From Actinomycetota bacterium (GTDB taxonomy: Bacteria; Actinomycetota; Actinomycetes; Nanopelagicales; Nanopelagicaceae): a stretch of 64,000 nt of DNA. Where the stretch lies: NCBI GenBank assembly GCA_016870835.1, contig VGAG01000001.1:27445-91444 (forward strand). Direction: 5' to 3'. Under the pieces are notes generated by a model. It was not told the origin of the DNA. It did not search any database and was given only the letters and a program-made list of their open reading frames with translations. The number at the start of each line of letters is the position of its first letter. Position 1 is the first letter of the stretch. Positions 43,194-54,374 of the stretch are shown one piece after another. The translations under genes and the position numbers were made by a program.

Positions 43194-44462
43194 TTAAAGA
43201 GCGCTTTTCAGCGCTGTAACTAAGGAGTCAAGGGTAACGGAAACTTCATTTCCATCAGACATTCGTTTCAAAGCCGCTTTGCCTGAGTTCAACTCACTAT
43301 CTCCGAGTACAAGGACATTTCGAGCAGAGAGCTTATCCGCTGCTTTCATGGCGCCTTTCAACGACCTATCTCCATAGCCCATATCTGCAACGAAACCAGC
43401 TCGTCTTACTACATCGATCAACGCGACCGCCCTTAGTCGAGCCGCTTCACCAATCGGAACAATAAATAGATCTAGATATCCGCTCATTTCGTTTGACACA
43501 TCAATTAGATTTTCACTTTGTAGCGCCAAAATAATTCGATCAATTCCTAAGCCAAATCCAATTCCCGAGAGATCTTGTCCCCCAAGATTTCTCATCAAAC
43601 CGTCATATCTTCCGCCGCCGCCAATACCTGATTGAGAACCTAGTCCATGATGCACAAATTCAAATGCTGTGCCAGTGTAATAATCCAGACCGCGAACCAT
43701 TCTTGGATTTATGACAAATGGAATTCCTAGCGAACTAAGGGCCCTTTGCAAATCTGCAAATTTCGATTTACTTTCATTGGAGAGATAGTCAATTAGTAGC
43801 GGGGCGCTCTCCATCATCTTGCGGACACTTTCGCGCTTATCGTCAAAAATTCGAAGCGGATTCTTAGCAACACGGGCAGCAGTCTCTTCATCAAGGGATT
43901 GGGCGCTTAAAAACTTGAGCAGCTCAACGCGGTGAGCAGCCCTTGACGGTTCATCTCCGAGTGAAGTTATCTGTAATTCGAAATTCTTTAATCCCAAGGC
44001 TGAAAAAGCAGAATGCGCGATCCCGATTACTTCTGCATCAAGGAAAGGGTCATCAACCCCAACAGCTTCAATGCCAAATTGATAGAACTGGCGATACCTT
44101 CCAGCCTGTGGCCGCTCTGCCCGAAAAAAAGCGCCGTGGTAATAAAGCTTTACAGGGAGCTGGCCGCGATCTAGGCCATGTTCAATAATCGAACGAATGA
44201 CGCCAGCGGTTCCTTCTGGACGAAGAGTTAAGGAACGTCCACCTCGATCTTCAAAGGTGTACATCTCTTTTGTCACGACATCCGTGCTCTCCCCCACGCC
44301 CCGGGTAAACAACTCGGTATCTTCGAAAACGGGTAGTTCAATCAAGTGGTAGTTAGCGGCAAGTGAAATGTTTTCCAACTTGCGAATTATTCGTTCAAAT
44401 TCATTAGAGATTGGTGGGAAATACTCAGATACGCCCTTGGGCGCTTGAAAGTTTTTACTCAT
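43194..44462 (-). CDS. hisS: Histidyl-tRNA synthetase
   Basis: [45 protein letters not shown]. Confidence 0.97.
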   Translation of the reverse strand: MSKNFQAPKGVSEYFPPISNEFERIIRKLENISLAANYHLIELPVFEDTELFTRGVGESTDVVTKEMYTFEDRGGRSLTLRPEGTAGVIRSIIEHGLDRGQLPVKLYYHGAFFRAERPQAGRYRQFYQFGIEAVGVDDPFLDAEVIGIAHSAFSALGLKNFELQITSLGDEPSRAAHRVELLKFLSAQSLDEETAARVAKNPLRIFDDKRESVRKMMESAPLLIDYLSNESKSKFADLQRALSSLGIPFVINPRMVRGLDYYTGTAFEFVHHGLGSQSGIGGGGRYDGLMRNLGGQDLSGIGFGLGIDRIILALQSENLIDVSNEMSGYLDLFIVPIGEAARLRAVALIDVVRRAGFVADMGYGDRSLKGAMKAADKLSARNVLVLGDSELNSGKAALKRMSDGNEVSVTLDSLVTALKSAL

Positions 44463-45163
44463 CCTAACCTGCCATCAAGAGCGGCGCGGATGTACGGATT
44501 ATTACTAATCTCATCCTCCATCCGTGATTTTTCTCCATGCCCGGGCAACACCTCTAAGTGCCCTGACAAGGTTGCAATTTTCTCACGAAGAGTCCGTTCC
44601 ATGTCGGAGATCGAACCTCGTGGCAGGTCAGTTCGACCGATTGCCCCCTTAAACAAGGTATCACCAGTAACGACACACTCATTATCTATTGTGGCAACTA
44701 AAGATCCCGGTGTGTGCCCCGGCGTGCTCGTGATCGAGAACTTCATTCCCGCCAGATCAAAATTCGCACTCTCCCGTAACTCGCGAATTCCGCTCGGCTC
44801 ATCAAAGTTTGGTAATCCGAATTTGTCTCCAAGATCTTTCATTAAAGCAAGACCGTTAGCTCCGAGACCTCTCTCTGGTTTTGATAACAGATCACGATCG
44901 CTTGCATGTACGAGAACTTCTTCAATTCCACAATCACTTTGAAGCGGGACAACTGAGAAGATGTGATCTAAATGTCCATGAGTAATCAATATTGCCGCGG
45001 GTTTTAGATTAAACGCGTTTAAGCGCTCACGAATATCGGAAACGAGATTTGGAATTCCTATTCCCGGATCAACTACTACACACTCTGCGCCTTTGCTTGG
45101 TGCAATGATCCAGCAGTTTGTTCCGAAAAATTTCGCAACCACTCGTTCAACCAGTAGAGCCAA
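44459..45163 (-). CDS. Metallo-beta-lactamase fold hydrolase (glyoxalase II-like)
   Basis: [16 protein letters not shown] (HxHxDH), [33 protein letters not shown]. Confidence 0.93.
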   Translation of the reverse strand: MALLVERVVAKFFGTNCWIIAPSKGAECVVVDPGIGIPNLVSDIRERLNAFNLKPAAILITHGHLDHIFSVVPLQSDCGIEEVLVHASDRDLLSKPERGLGANGLALMKDLGDKFGLPNFDEPSGIRELRESANFDLAGMKFSITSTPGHTPGSLVATIDNECVVTGDTLFKGAIGRTDLPRGSISDMERTLREKIATLSGHLEVLPGHGEKSRMEDEISNNPYIRAALDGRLG

Positions 45164-45247
45164 GAACAGAATCCCCTATCTCAACTGAGCCAGAGCCGGC
45201 TCCATCGGTGAGATTCTCCCGAAATACTTGCCGTGAGCGTGGCTCAT

Positions 45248-45353
45248 TTGCTCGCCTTTTACAGATTCTCCTATCTAGGGGTAGCGTGGCCCCATTCAAC
45301 CGCTGAACCCCGCAACGGCTCCGGCCGCGCTGAGTAGTTAGGAAGTAGAGATT
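45248..45353 (+). promoter_or_regulatory. Candidate promoter and structured 5' leader of the DUF349 gene
   Basis: TTGCTC-18 nt-TATCTA, then CGGC-TCCG-GCCG tetraloop hairpin at 45316-45327 and SD AGGAAG. Confidence 0.45.
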
Positions 45354-46652
45354 ATGAATTCACAAGAGTTACCCGTTAACTCCGCAGCCGCCGCACTTAT
45401 TGGCGATCCAGCCAAATACGGTCGCGTTGATGAATCAGGCATGGTCTACGTTCAAACCTCAGATGGCGAGCGAGTTGTTGGTTCATATCCTGGTAAATCT
45501 CCGGAAGAGGCGCTCGCCTACTTTGTCCGCAAATTTGAAGTTGTTGCTGCTGAAGTTGCGCTTCTCGCAGCGCGAATTGTTAGTGGCGCGATGGTTCCCG
45601 ATAGCGCCCACCAGGCTGTTACCAAGTTGCGCAATCAGATTGAACATCTAAATGGCGTTGGAAATCTCGCCGCTTTGAAGTCTTCCTTAGAACAGATCCC
45701 ATCCTTAATTGATGAACACCGCTCGGCCTATGAGGCTAAGCGCGAAATTGAAGCTCAAGCTAAAGCGGCAAAGCGAGCCGCTGCCGTTGAGGCAAAAGAA
45801 CAGATTGTTAAGGAAGCAGAATCGCTAAAGGATTCAGAGCAATGGAAAGCAACTGGGGATCGCCTTAAATCCCTACTTGATGATTGGAAGAAGGCTCCAC
45901 GTTTAGATAAGAAAACTGATACTGATCTTTGGAAACGCTTCTCGGCCGCTAGAAATCACTTTGATAAGAAGCGTCGTCAGCATTTTGCAAACTTAAACAA
46001 GAAGCAAGGTGAGGTTAAGAGTAATAAAGAGAAGATTGTCGCCGAGGCAGAATCACTTGCAAACTCAACGGATTGGGTTGCAACGGCTCGCCGCTTCAAG
46101 GCGCTCATGGATGAGTGGAAAGCTTCTGGTCGAGGCAAGAAGAATGATGATGCGCGCCTATGGGAACGATTCAAGGCTGCTCAAGATACGTTCTTCTCCG
46201 CAAAAAATAGCGATCTCGAGAAGCGTTCTGAGTCAATGGCAGAGAATTTAACTAAGCGTGAATCCCTAGTTGCCGAGATTGAAGCCTTACTTCCGATTAC
46301 AAATCTCGATGATGCCAAACGTAAGTTCCGTGACCTGCGTACTAAGTACGGAAAATGTGGCATGGTTGAGCGTAACAAGAGAACTCAACTTGATCGTAGA
46401 GTGGAGAACGTCGAATTGACGCTTAAAGAAACAGAACAAGAACAGTGGCGCCGTAGCGATCCCGGAGCTAAGTCTCGCGCTATCGAAGTAGTAAATCAGC
46501 TGGTGGCGGCTGTTGCCGATTACGAGGCGAAGGCAGCGAAGGCTGAGGCTGCAGGCGATGCGAAGAAGGCTGCTGCCCATCGTGAGGCAGCTGCTGCAAG
46601 ATCAGTCTGGCTGGTTGAAGCGCAGCGCGGCCTTGCTGAATTTAGCGGCTAG
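45354..46652 (+). CDS. DUF349 repeat protein
   Basis: Repeats EQWKATGDRLKSLLDDWKKA...LWKRFSAARNHFDKKRRQHF and DWVATARRFKALMDEWKASGRGKKNDDARLWERFKAAQDTFF. Confidence 0.92.
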   Translation: MNSQELPVNSAAAALIGDPAKYGRVDESGMVYVQTSDGERVVGSYPGKSPEEALAYFVRKFEVVAAEVALLAARIVSGAMVPDSAHQAVTKLRNQIEHLNGVGNLAALKSSLEQIPSLIDEHRSAYEAKREIEAQAKAAKRAAAVEAKEQIVKEAESLKDSEQWKATGDRLKSLLDDWKKAPRLDKKTDTDLWKRFSAARNHFDKKRRQHFANLNKKQGEVKSNKEKIVAEAESLANSTDWVATARRFKALMDEWKASGRGKKNDDARLWERFKAAQDTFFSAKNSDLEKRSESMAENLTKRESLVAEIEALLPITNLDDAKRKFRDLRTKYGKCGMVERNKRTQLDRRVENVELTLKETEQEQWRRSDPGAKSRAIEVVNQLVAAVADYEAKAAKAEAAGDAKKAAAHREAAAARSVWLVEAQRGLAEFSG

Positions 46653-46657
46653 TAAAA

Positions 46658-48826
46658 CTAGTTATTTGTAATTCGATAGACGTCATAGACGCCATCGATT
46701 TTTCTAATCGCACTCAGCACCACATCGAGGTGAGAAGCATCAGCCATCTCAAAGGTAAATCTTGAGATTGCGGTCTGATCTTTTGTCGCATTAACCGCAG
46801 CATGGAGAATATTCACTTCTTGGTCAGATAGAGCCCTCGTAATATCCGAGAGTAGGCGAGCTCGATCCAGCGCTTCGATCTGGATGTTAACAAGAAAGAT
46901 TGTCTTGGCGCTGGGATCCCATGAAACTTTCACAATGCGATCGCCTTGATGAAACTTCAAGTCCGCAACATTTACGCAATCGCTTCGGTGAATACTGACT
47001 CCGCTTCCTCGTGTGATAAACCCAGTGATGAGATCGCCTGGAACAGGGGTGCAACACCTCGCTAACTTGATGAGTACATCTTCAACGCCTTCAACATTTA
47101 CTCCCGAGGCGCTTCTTCTCTCAATTCGGGGAACAGTTCCACTACCCAGAATTTCATTGAGCGGAGTTTCATGAGTTTCCTCTGACCCGACTGCGGCTAT
47201 CAACTTCTCAACTACTGAACCTGAAGAGATGTGGCCATCCCCGACTGCGGCGTAGAGACTTTCGATATCTGGGTAGTTCAAATCGTGCGCCAATTGGAGA
47301 AGAGTCTGTCCGGCGAGAATCTTCTGGATGGGAAGCCCAGCTTTTCTCATCTGACGGGCAATTGACTCTTTACCTGCATCTATCGCCTCTTCGCGTCGCT
47401 CGCGAGTGAACCAAGCTTTAATCTTGGAACGCGCCCGCTGTGACTTTACAAAACTTAGCCAATCTCGACTCGGCGCAGCGTTATCACCTTTATTGGTAAC
47501 TACTTCGACTACATCGCCGTTACTTAGCGGCGCCTCTAGTGAAACTAACTTTCCATTCACCTTCGCGCCAACGCATTTATTGCCCACTTCGGTATGGACT
47601 GCATAGGCAAAATCAACTGGAGTCGAGCCTTGGGGAAGCGCAATCACGCTCCCCTTGGGTGTAAATACGAAAACTTCAGGGGTGCGTAAATCAAACCTCA
47701 GCGCATCAAGGAACTCAGATACATCGGTTGTCTCTTGTTGCCATTCGTGAAGTTGCTTCAACCAGAGCACATCTGGAGAATCCCCGCCGGTTCGCTTACC
47801 TAACTTGTACTTCCAATGTGCCGCGATTCCATATTCAGCCCTGCGGTGCATCTCATGGGTACGAATCTGAATCTCTACGGCTTTTCCATTTGGACCTATA
47901 ACCGTTGTGTGGAGAGATTGATAGAGATTGAATTTTGGCATTGCGATGTAATCTTTAAATCGTCCGGGGACTGGATTCCAACGCGCGTGAATTGAGCCCA
48001 GGACCGCGTAGCAATCACGCACATCTGTTACCAAAATACGAATTCCAACGAGATCATAGATATCGTTGAACTCGCGCCCTCTTACAACCATCTTTTGATA
48101 AACGCTAAAGAGGTGCTTCTGGCGGCCGGTTACCTTTGCAGTGATTCCTTCTTGTGCGAGATCATGCTCAACTATCTGAACAACTTCGGCAGTTAGCTTT
48201 TCGCGAGATGGCGAACGCTCCGCAACCAGGCGCTCGATCTCTTCAAACTTCTTCGGCTCAAGAAACTTGAAAGATAGATCTTCCAACTCCCACTTAACGG
48301 CATTCATACCTAAGCGGTGTGCAAGCGGTGCGTAGATATCAATTGTTTCACGCGCTTTGCGAGCTGCACTATCAGCGCTTACATATTGCCAAGTACGTGC
48401 ATTGTGTAATCGGTCTGCAAGTTTGATAACAAGGACTCTAATGTCCTTCGCCATTGCAACGACCATCTTGCGAACTGTTTCAGCTTCGGCTGTTGGTCCA
48501 TAAGTCAGGCGATCCAACTTAGTTACACCATCAACCAAATTTGCTATCTCATCGCCAAACTCTTTCCGCAAAAGTTCAGGTGAATACTCTGTATCTTCGA
48601 CTGTGTCATGTAGAAGCGCTGCGGCGATTGTGTTGGGATCTAGTCCTAAGTCAGCCAATATTTCAGCAACGGCAACTGGATGAGTTATGTAAGGTGCGCC
48701 GCTCTTTCTTGATTGACCATCATGAGCAACTTCGGCGCGCTCGAAAGCTTTCTCAACAACGGAGATGTCAGCGCCTGGATTGGCTTTCCGAACTCGCTCC
48801 GCTACTGGGGTTAATAGCGCGCTCAT
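46658..48826 (-). CDS. relA: RelA/SpoT bifunctional (p)ppGpp synthetase/hydrolase
   Basis: HD domain (AALLHDTVEDTEY), synthetase domain, TGS (VFVFTPKGSVIALPQGSTPVDFAYAVHTEVG), C-terminal ACT. Confidence 0.97.
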   Translation of the reverse strand: MSALLTPVAERVRKANPGADISVVEKAFERAEVAHDGQSRKSGAPYITHPVAVAEILADLGLDPNTIAAALLHDTVEDTEYSPELLRKEFGDEIANLVDGVTKLDRLTYGPTAEAETVRKMVVAMAKDIRVLVIKLADRLHNARTWQYVSADSAARKARETIDIYAPLAHRLGMNAVKWELEDLSFKFLEPKKFEEIERLVAERSPSREKLTAEVVQIVEHDLAQEGITAKVTGRQKHLFSVYQKMVVRGREFNDIYDLVGIRILVTDVRDCYAVLGSIHARWNPVPGRFKDYIAMPKFNLYQSLHTTVIGPNGKAVEIQIRTHEMHRRAEYGIAAHWKYKLGKRTGGDSPDVLWLKQLHEWQQETTDVSEFLDALRFDLRTPEVFVFTPKGSVIALPQGSTPVDFAYAVHTEVGNKCVGAKVNGKLVSLEAPLSNGDVVEVVTNKGDNAAPSRDWLSFVKSQRARSKIKAWFTRERREEAIDAGKESIARQMRKAGLPIQKILAGQTLLQLAHDLNYPDIESLYAAVGDGHISSGSVVEKLIAAVGSEETHETPLNEILGSGTVPRIERRSASGVNVEGVEDVLIKLARCCTPVPGDLITGFITRGSGVSIHRSDCVNVADLKFHQGDRIVKVSWDPSAKTIFLVNIQIEALDRARLLSDITRALSDQEVNILHAAVNATKDQTAISRFTFEMADASHLDVVLSAIRKIDGVYDVYRITNN

Positions 48827-48840
48827 TCGCAAATTATCGA

Positions 48841-49863
48841 CTACGAACGATTTTTACGCTTATCGCGTTTGTGCTGGATTCTCTGGCTTGGTGTAGCGCT
48901 TCCGCCCCCTCGAGCCATCACTCTCTGATTTAGGGCCTTAATTGCAGGTTCGCGCTCGCGGAGCTGAACTAAGACTGGTGAGGCGATGAAGATAGAAGAG
49001 TAAGTACCAGCAATAAGACCAATGAAGAGCGCAAGCGAAAGATCCTTCAGCGTTCCGGCCCCAAGCAGACCCGCACCTACAAAGAGGATCGCCGCGACAG
49101 GTAGGAGTGCGATCAGAGAGGTATTGAGTGAGCGGACAATTGTTTGGTTGACCGCCAAATTTGTGGCTTGCGAATATGTATACCGACCTGTTGCAGTGAT
49201 AGATCGAGTGTTTTCACGAACTTTATCGAAGACAACTACTGTGTCATATAAGGAATATCCCAAGATTGTTAAGAATCCAATCACCGTAGATGGTGAAACT
49301 TCAAACCCTACGAGTGCGTAGATCCCAACGGTGATTAATACGTCGTGAATGAGAGCTACTATTGCAGCTACTGCCATCTTTGGCTCAAAGGCAAGCGCAA
49401 GATAGATCATGATTATCACCAAGAAGGCAATGAGTCCTTGGAGCGCCTTGCGAGAAATCTCCTCGCCCCAAGAAGGACCTACATTTTGAGTGTCGATTGA
49501 TTCAATCGAAACAGCGAATTGCTGGGCCAGTGAATCTTGGATTGCATTTGAGAGCGATTGCTCAATCACTCCAGTTTGAATTCTGATCTTATCTTCACCG
49601 ATTGTCTGGATTCGAAGCTCTTCAAGGTAACCGGCTTTTGTGACAGCTTCTCGCGCTTGATCGATAGTTCCACTAGGCGTAGTTACAGTAAATGAAGAAC
49701 CACCTTTGAATTCAATTGAGAGTTCGACACCTTTAACTCCAAGAGTGAACATGGAGAGCAGAATGAAAAGCGTAGAGAGTAGATACCATTTCTTGCGACC
49801 GTCAATGATGTCAAGAGATGTCTCGCCACGATAAAGCCTTCCGCCTAATCCACTTAGCTTCAT
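48841..49863 (-). CDS. secF: Protein translocase subunit SecF
   Basis: EFKGGSSFTV, GFLTILGYSLYDTVVVFDKVRENT. Confidence 0.96.
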   Translation of the reverse strand: MKLSGLGGRLYRGETSLDIIDGRKKWYLLSTLFILLSMFTLGVKGVELSIEFKGGSSFTVTTPSGTIDQAREAVTKAGYLEELRIQTIGEDKIRIQTGVIEQSLSNAIQDSLAQQFAVSIESIDTQNVGPSWGEEISRKALQGLIAFLVIIMIYLALAFEPKMAVAAIVALIHDVLITVGIYALVGFEVSPSTVIGFLTILGYSLYDTVVVFDKVRENTRSITATGRYTYSQATNLAVNQTIVRSLNTSLIALLPVAAILFVGAGLLGAGTLKDLSLALFIGLIAGTYSSIFIASPVLVQLREREPAIKALNQRVMARGGGSATPSQRIQHKRDKRKNRS

Positions 49864-51392
49864 GACTTTACCTCCGCCAAAATTGGCTCCTTAATCATTC
49901 CGACGCTCTTAGGCGAAACTCCCGAATACCTAGAACCTTTTTGGAAATACTTGGCACGCGCCAGCAATGAAACGAGCGGTTTAGTGAAGAAGAAGATGAC
50001 TATCAAATCGATAATTGTGGTCAGTCCAAGTGTGAATGCGAACCCACGGACGCTTCCAACAGAAACAATGTAGAGAACGATCGCAGATATTCCAGAAACC
50101 AAGTCAGCAACGACGATGGTTCGACGAGCTCGTTGCCACCCAGTTTCAACAGCAACTCGGAGTGGCTTGCCCTCACGCATTTCATCTCGAATACGTTCAA
50201 AATAAACAATAAATGAGTCCGCCGTGACACCAATAGCAACAATTGTTCCTGCGATACCCGCAAGCGTTAACGTGTAGCCAACGCCCTTAGTTAATAGCAC
50301 CAAGCTCAGTAAGACTTGTGCAGCCGCTAGAGCGAGCGAGCCGATAACTACTAGCGAGAGCGCTCGGTAATAGAAGATCGAGTAGAGAATTACAAGGAGC
50401 ATTCCTAACCCACCGGCGAGAAGACCTGCACGCAGTTGATCACTTCCTAGGGTTGGTGAAACTTGTTGCACCTCTCCGCGGTCAAAGGCAAGAGGTAGTG
50501 ATCCATACTTGAGAACATTTGCAAGATCTTGCGCTTCTAATTGTGTGAATGAACCAGTTATCTGGGCTTGGCCACCAAGAATTGCTTCGTTGATTCGAGG
50601 AGCTGAGACAACAACCCCGTCAAGAACAATCGCAACCTGATTTTGTGGCTGTGGCAGATTTACAACCGCTTGGGTTAACTCGCCAAATTTCTTTGTTCCA
50701 TCTCCCGTAAAATCAAGTGAGACATACCAACCTTGTGCGCTCTGCGGATCTATCGCTGCAGTTGCGCCTCGAACATCACGACCAACGACTTGAGCCGGGG
50801 CAAGGATGTATCGAACGACTCCGCTGCGATCGCATGTAACGAGTAGTGCTTCTGGTTTATCTACAACAGCATTTGAATCGAATGTCGTACAGTTCAAATT
50901 ATTAAATTGGCTTAGTTCCTCAGGTGAGAGGTTTAGCCCTTCAATCAAAGCTGCATCGTTCTCACTGGGAACAGATTGAGCTTCTACAACAACCTGTCTA
51001 AATCTAAGTTCGGCAGTCTGGCCAACAAGATCTACGATTCTTCGTCCGGTCTCTCCCGGTACCGCAATCACAATCTGGCGATTTGTTCCGGTTCCTTCCG
51101 CAGTGACTTCACTTTCTGCAACTCCGAGTGAGTCAACGCGTTGGCGGATGATCGAAACTGCTTGATCGATTGCTTCAACGGTAACTTGCCCTGAATCGCC
51201 ATCTTGAACTCGAGGTTGCAAGGTAACGCTGGTTCCGCCCCGAAGATCGAGCCCTAAGTTGATTGTGGTTGCACCCACGGCGAGAGCAACTCCGGCAAGG
51301 ACTGCCGTTAATAACAAGGTAACGGAGAGGGTGCGAGCCGGATTGGACTTCTTGGCATCGCCAGAATTTCTTTGGGAACCCGCGTAAGACAT
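49860..51392 (-). CDS. secD: Protein translocase subunit SecD
   Basis: LGLDLRGGTSVTLQP, IRQRVDSLGVAESEV, GVTADSFIVYFERIRDEMREG. Confidence 0.96.
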   Translation of the reverse strand: MSYAGSQRNSGDAKKSNPARTLSVTLLLTAVLAGVALAVGATTINLGLDLRGGTSVTLQPRVQDGDSGQVTVEAIDQAVSIIRQRVDSLGVAESEVTAEGTGTNRQIVIAVPGETGRRIVDLVGQTAELRFRQVVVEAQSVPSENDAALIEGLNLSPEELSQFNNLNCTTFDSNAVVDKPEALLVTCDRSGVVRYILAPAQVVGRDVRGATAAIDPQSAQGWYVSLDFTGDGTKKFGELTQAVVNLPQPQNQVAIVLDGVVVSAPRINEAILGGQAQITGSFTQLEAQDLANVLKYGSLPLAFDRGEVQQVSPTLGSDQLRAGLLAGGLGMLLVILYSIFYYRALSLVVIGSLALAAAQVLLSLVLLTKGVGYTLTLAGIAGTIVAIGVTADSFIVYFERIRDEMREGKPLRVAVETGWQRARRTIVVADLVSGISAIVLYIVSVGSVRGFAFTLGLTTIIDLIVIFFFTKPLVSLLARAKYFQKGSRYSGVSPKSVGMIKEPILAEVKS

Positions 51393-51403
51393 GAAGCGAG
51401 AGT

Positions 51404-52444
51404 CTACTTTTCTATCTCAGGACTGTCGAAAAGCGCGGGCGTTTGGGGTGGTGGATTCTTGCCTAAATGGCGCCAAGCCAAGGCTGTTGCAGTTCTTCCT
51501 CGAGGCGAACGGAGCATAAAGCCAGAGCGAACTAGGAATGGTTCTGCCATTGATTCAACTGTTTCGCGCTCCTCACCTACTGCCATTGCCAGGGTGTTTA
51601 AACCAACTGGGCCACCACCAAATTGTTCAACCAGGGCCTTTAATATGGATTTATCCAATCGATCTAATCCCATCTGATCGACTTCATAGATATCAAGTGC
51701 GTTCACAGTCATCTCACCCGTTACCTCACCGTCGCCATGGACTTGGGCGTAATCTCGAACTCTTCGCAGAAGTCTATTTGCAATACGGGGCGTGCCTCTT
51801 GATCGCTTGCCTAATTCTGTAACCGCTTCTTTATCTATCGAAACATTTAAAAGAGAAGCGCTGCGCTTGACGATTGCCTCGATTTCAGATGGTTCGTAGA
51901 AGTCAAGATGCGCCGTAAAACCAAATCGGTCGCGAAGTGGTGCGGGTAATAATCCGGCTCTCGTTGTTGCACCTACTAAAGTGAAATGCGGAAGAGATAG
52001 CGGGATTGCGGTCGCGCCTGGGCCCTTGCCAACAATTACATCTACTCTAAAATCTTCCATCGCCATGTAAAGCATTTCCTCTGCGGGTCGCGCCATGCGG
52101 TGGATCTCATCTAGAAAGAGAATCTCACCTTCGACTAACGAAGAAAGTATCGAGGCAAGATCCCCTGCATGCGTTATCGCCGGGCCACTAGTAACTCTTA
52201 TGGGTGCGCCCATTTCTTTCGCAACTATCATGGCTAGCGTCGTCTTACCTAATCCCGGCGGACCTGAAAGGAGGATGTGATCAGCTGGCGCTCCCCGCTC
52301 GCGCGCTGCTCTTAAAAGCAGACTTACTTGATCTCGGACCCGGTGCTGACCGATAAATTCAGAGAGATCATGTGGACGCAGCGCCTGTTCTGCCGAACTC
52401 TCTTCCGGAGTTAAATCTGTACTTAGAAAATCCTCACCGCTCAT
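51404..52444 (-). CDS. ruvB: Holliday junction helicase RuvB
   Basis: [49 protein letters not shown]. Confidence 0.98.
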   Translation of the reverse strand: MSGEDFLSTDLTPEESSAEQALRPHDLSEFIGQHRVRDQVSLLLRAARERGAPADHILLSGPPGLGKTTLAMIVAKEMGAPIRVTSGPAITHAGDLASILSSLVEGEILFLDEIHRMARPAEEMLYMAMEDFRVDVIVGKGPGATAIPLSLPHFTLVGATTRAGLLPAPLRDRFGFTAHLDFYEPSEIEAIVKRSASLLNVSIDKEAVTELGKRSRGTPRIANRLLRRVRDYAQVHGDGEVTGEMTVNALDIYEVDQMGLDRLDKSILKALVEQFGGGPVGLNTLAMAVGEERETVESMAEPFLVRSGFMLRSPRGRTATALAWRHLGKNPPPQTPALFDSPEIEK

Positions 52445-53034
52445 CTTCTGCTCCGTGCATGGCTAAGCGCGGTTCGAAGTAACTCCGAAATATCAATCTT
52501 TTCTGGGCTGGATTCAATGCTTTTCAAGGTCTCATCAATTGTGCGATCAGCTTCCTTTGTGGTGTAGCCAAGTGAAGTCAACGCGTCATGAAGCGCATCG
52601 CGCCACTTTCCATCCTTTGAACCTCTTGATTTTCCAACGTTATATCGCTCTCGCAGTTCGAGCAGAATTCTTGATGCAACTTTCTTGCCAATTCCGGGAA
52701 CTCGCTCCAAAGCTGCTTGATCACCGCTTCCGATGATTGATTGCAGCTCTTCTGGTGGATAGACCGATAACAAGGAGTGCGCAACCTTCGGTCCTACGCC
52801 TGTGACACCTTGAAGTTCTTCGAAGAGATCGCGCGCATGAGAATCCAGATAGCCAAATAGCTTCCATGAATCTTCGCGCACAACTAAGGAGGTGTAGAGC
52901 GTCAAACTTTCTCCAACCGCAACCTTGCTGGCCAATTCGGGGGCGACAGAGATCTCATATCCAATTCCGCCAACATCTAGAACAACGCTAGTCAATTTAG
53001 CAGTTGCGACTCTTCCCGAAACTTGCGAAATCAT
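52441..53034 (-). CDS. ruvA: Holliday junction DNA helicase subunit RuvA
   Basis: [43 protein letters not shown]. Confidence 0.96.
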   Translation of the reverse strand: MISQVSGRVATAKLTSVVLDVGGIGYEISVAPELASKVAVGESLTLYTSLVVREDSWKLFGYLDSHARDLFEELQGVTGVGPKVAHSLLSVYPPEELQSIIGSGDQAALERVPGIGKKVASRILLELRERYNVGKSRGSKDGKWRDALHDALTSLGYTTKEADRTIDETLKSIESSPEKIDISELLRTALSHARSRR

Positions 53035-53582
53035 CTCTTCGCCTTAGCGCCTCGAAGCGCATGCAATCTAGATTTTTCTTTAGCGGCGGCGTCTTTCAAT
53101 TTGTCAGAACTCATACCGCGCCAATGATGGCAGATGGCAAGTGCTAAAGCATCAGTGGTGTCGACTGGCTTTGGCGCCTCCTTAAGTTCAAGAATTCGTA
53201 CCACCATTTTTGCTACCTGATCCTTACCTGCTCTGCCGGAACCGGTGACTGCCGCTTTAACTTCGGTTGGGGTATGAAGAGCGATTGGTACTCCTACTTT
53301 CGCAGCAAGTAAGAGAGCTACGCCGGCCGCCTGACCGGTTGCCATTGCAGTCTTAACATTGAGCTGAGAGAAGACTCGTTCGACCGCGATCGCATCGGGT
53401 TCCACTTTGGAAATCCACTCCCTAAGTGATTCATCTAGAAGAAGTAGTCGTTCATGAAGAGGTGAATGTGAATCCGTTCGGATCACACCGCAATCAATCA
53501 ACCTCAATTTTGTATCCCCGGCGCGTTCAACGACCCCGATTCCGCAACGGGTTAGACCGGGATCGATACCGAGGACTCGCAC
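53031..53582 (-). CDS. ruvC: Holliday junction resolvase RuvC
   Basis: VLGIDPGLTRCGIGVVE, AIAVERVFSQLNVKTAM. Confidence 0.96.
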   Translation of the reverse strand: MRVLGIDPGLTRCGIGVVERAGDTKLRLIDCGVIRTDSHSPLHERLLLLDESLREWISKVEPDAIAVERVFSQLNVKTAMATGQAAGVALLLAAKVGVPIALHTPTEVKAAVTGSGRAGKDQVAKMVVRILELKEAPKPVDTTDALALAICHHWRGMSSDKLKDAAAKEKSRLHALRGAKAKR

Positions 53583-53612
53583 CCACAGAGCCTATAAATC
53601 AGGCTCCTCTAA

Positions 53613-54374
53613 CTAGGCGAGGCTCGCCATTACCTCATCAGATACATCGAAGTTTCCATAGACATTTTGCACATCATCCAAATCTTCAATCGCATCGATG
53701 AGTTCAAAGACGGATTTAGCTGTTTCGCCATCAATACTTATAGAAACGCTAGGCAAGAATGAAACATCTGCCGATTCATATTCAATTCCGCTCTTTTCAA
53801 GTGCTCGCCGAACCTCAACCAAATTTGTCGGCTCCATGACAACTTCAAAATTCTCACCTAAATCATTAACTTCTTCTGCGCCAGCATCTAGAACTGCTTC
53901 GAGCAAATCATCTTCTCGTAAGTTCTTTCCGGCTTGTGCCTTCTTGACGATTACAACACCTCGGCGATTGAACATGTATGCAACTGAACCAGGATCAGCC
54001 ATGGTTCCACCATTTCGCGTAACCGCGACTCGCACATCGGAAGCAGCGCGATTGCGATTATCGGATAAGCATTCGATCATTAAAGCGATGCCGCCTGGAC
54101 CATATCCCTCGTAAATAATCGTTTCCCAATTTGCGCTTCCGCCTTCAGCTCCGGCGGCACGCTTCAATGCACGCTCAATGTTCTCACTTGGAACTGAACT
54201 CTTCTTTGCCTTGGTAATTGCATCGTAAAGCGTTGGATTACCGGCCGGATCTGCGCCGCCATTACGTGCGGCCACTTCAATTGCCTTTATATGTTTGGCA
54301 AATGCCTTAGCTCGCTTCGAGTCGATTAGCGCTTTCTTCCGTTTTATCGTTGCCCATTTGGAATGACCGGACAT
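53613..54374 (-). CDS. yebC: YebC/PmpR family protein
   Basis: [36 protein letters not shown]. Confidence 0.97.
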   Translation of the reverse strand: MSGHSKWATIKRKKALIDSKRAKAFAKHIKAIEVAARNGGADPAGNPTLYDAITKAKKSSVPSENIERALKRAAGAEGGSANWETIIYEGYGPGGIALMIECLSDNRNRAASDVRVAVTRNGGTMADPGSVAYMFNRRGVVIVKKAQAGKNLREDDLLEAVLDAGAEEVNDLGENFEVVMEPTNLVEVRRALEKSGIEYESADVSFLPSVSISIDGETAKSVFELIDAIEDLDDVQNVYGNFDVSDEVMASLA

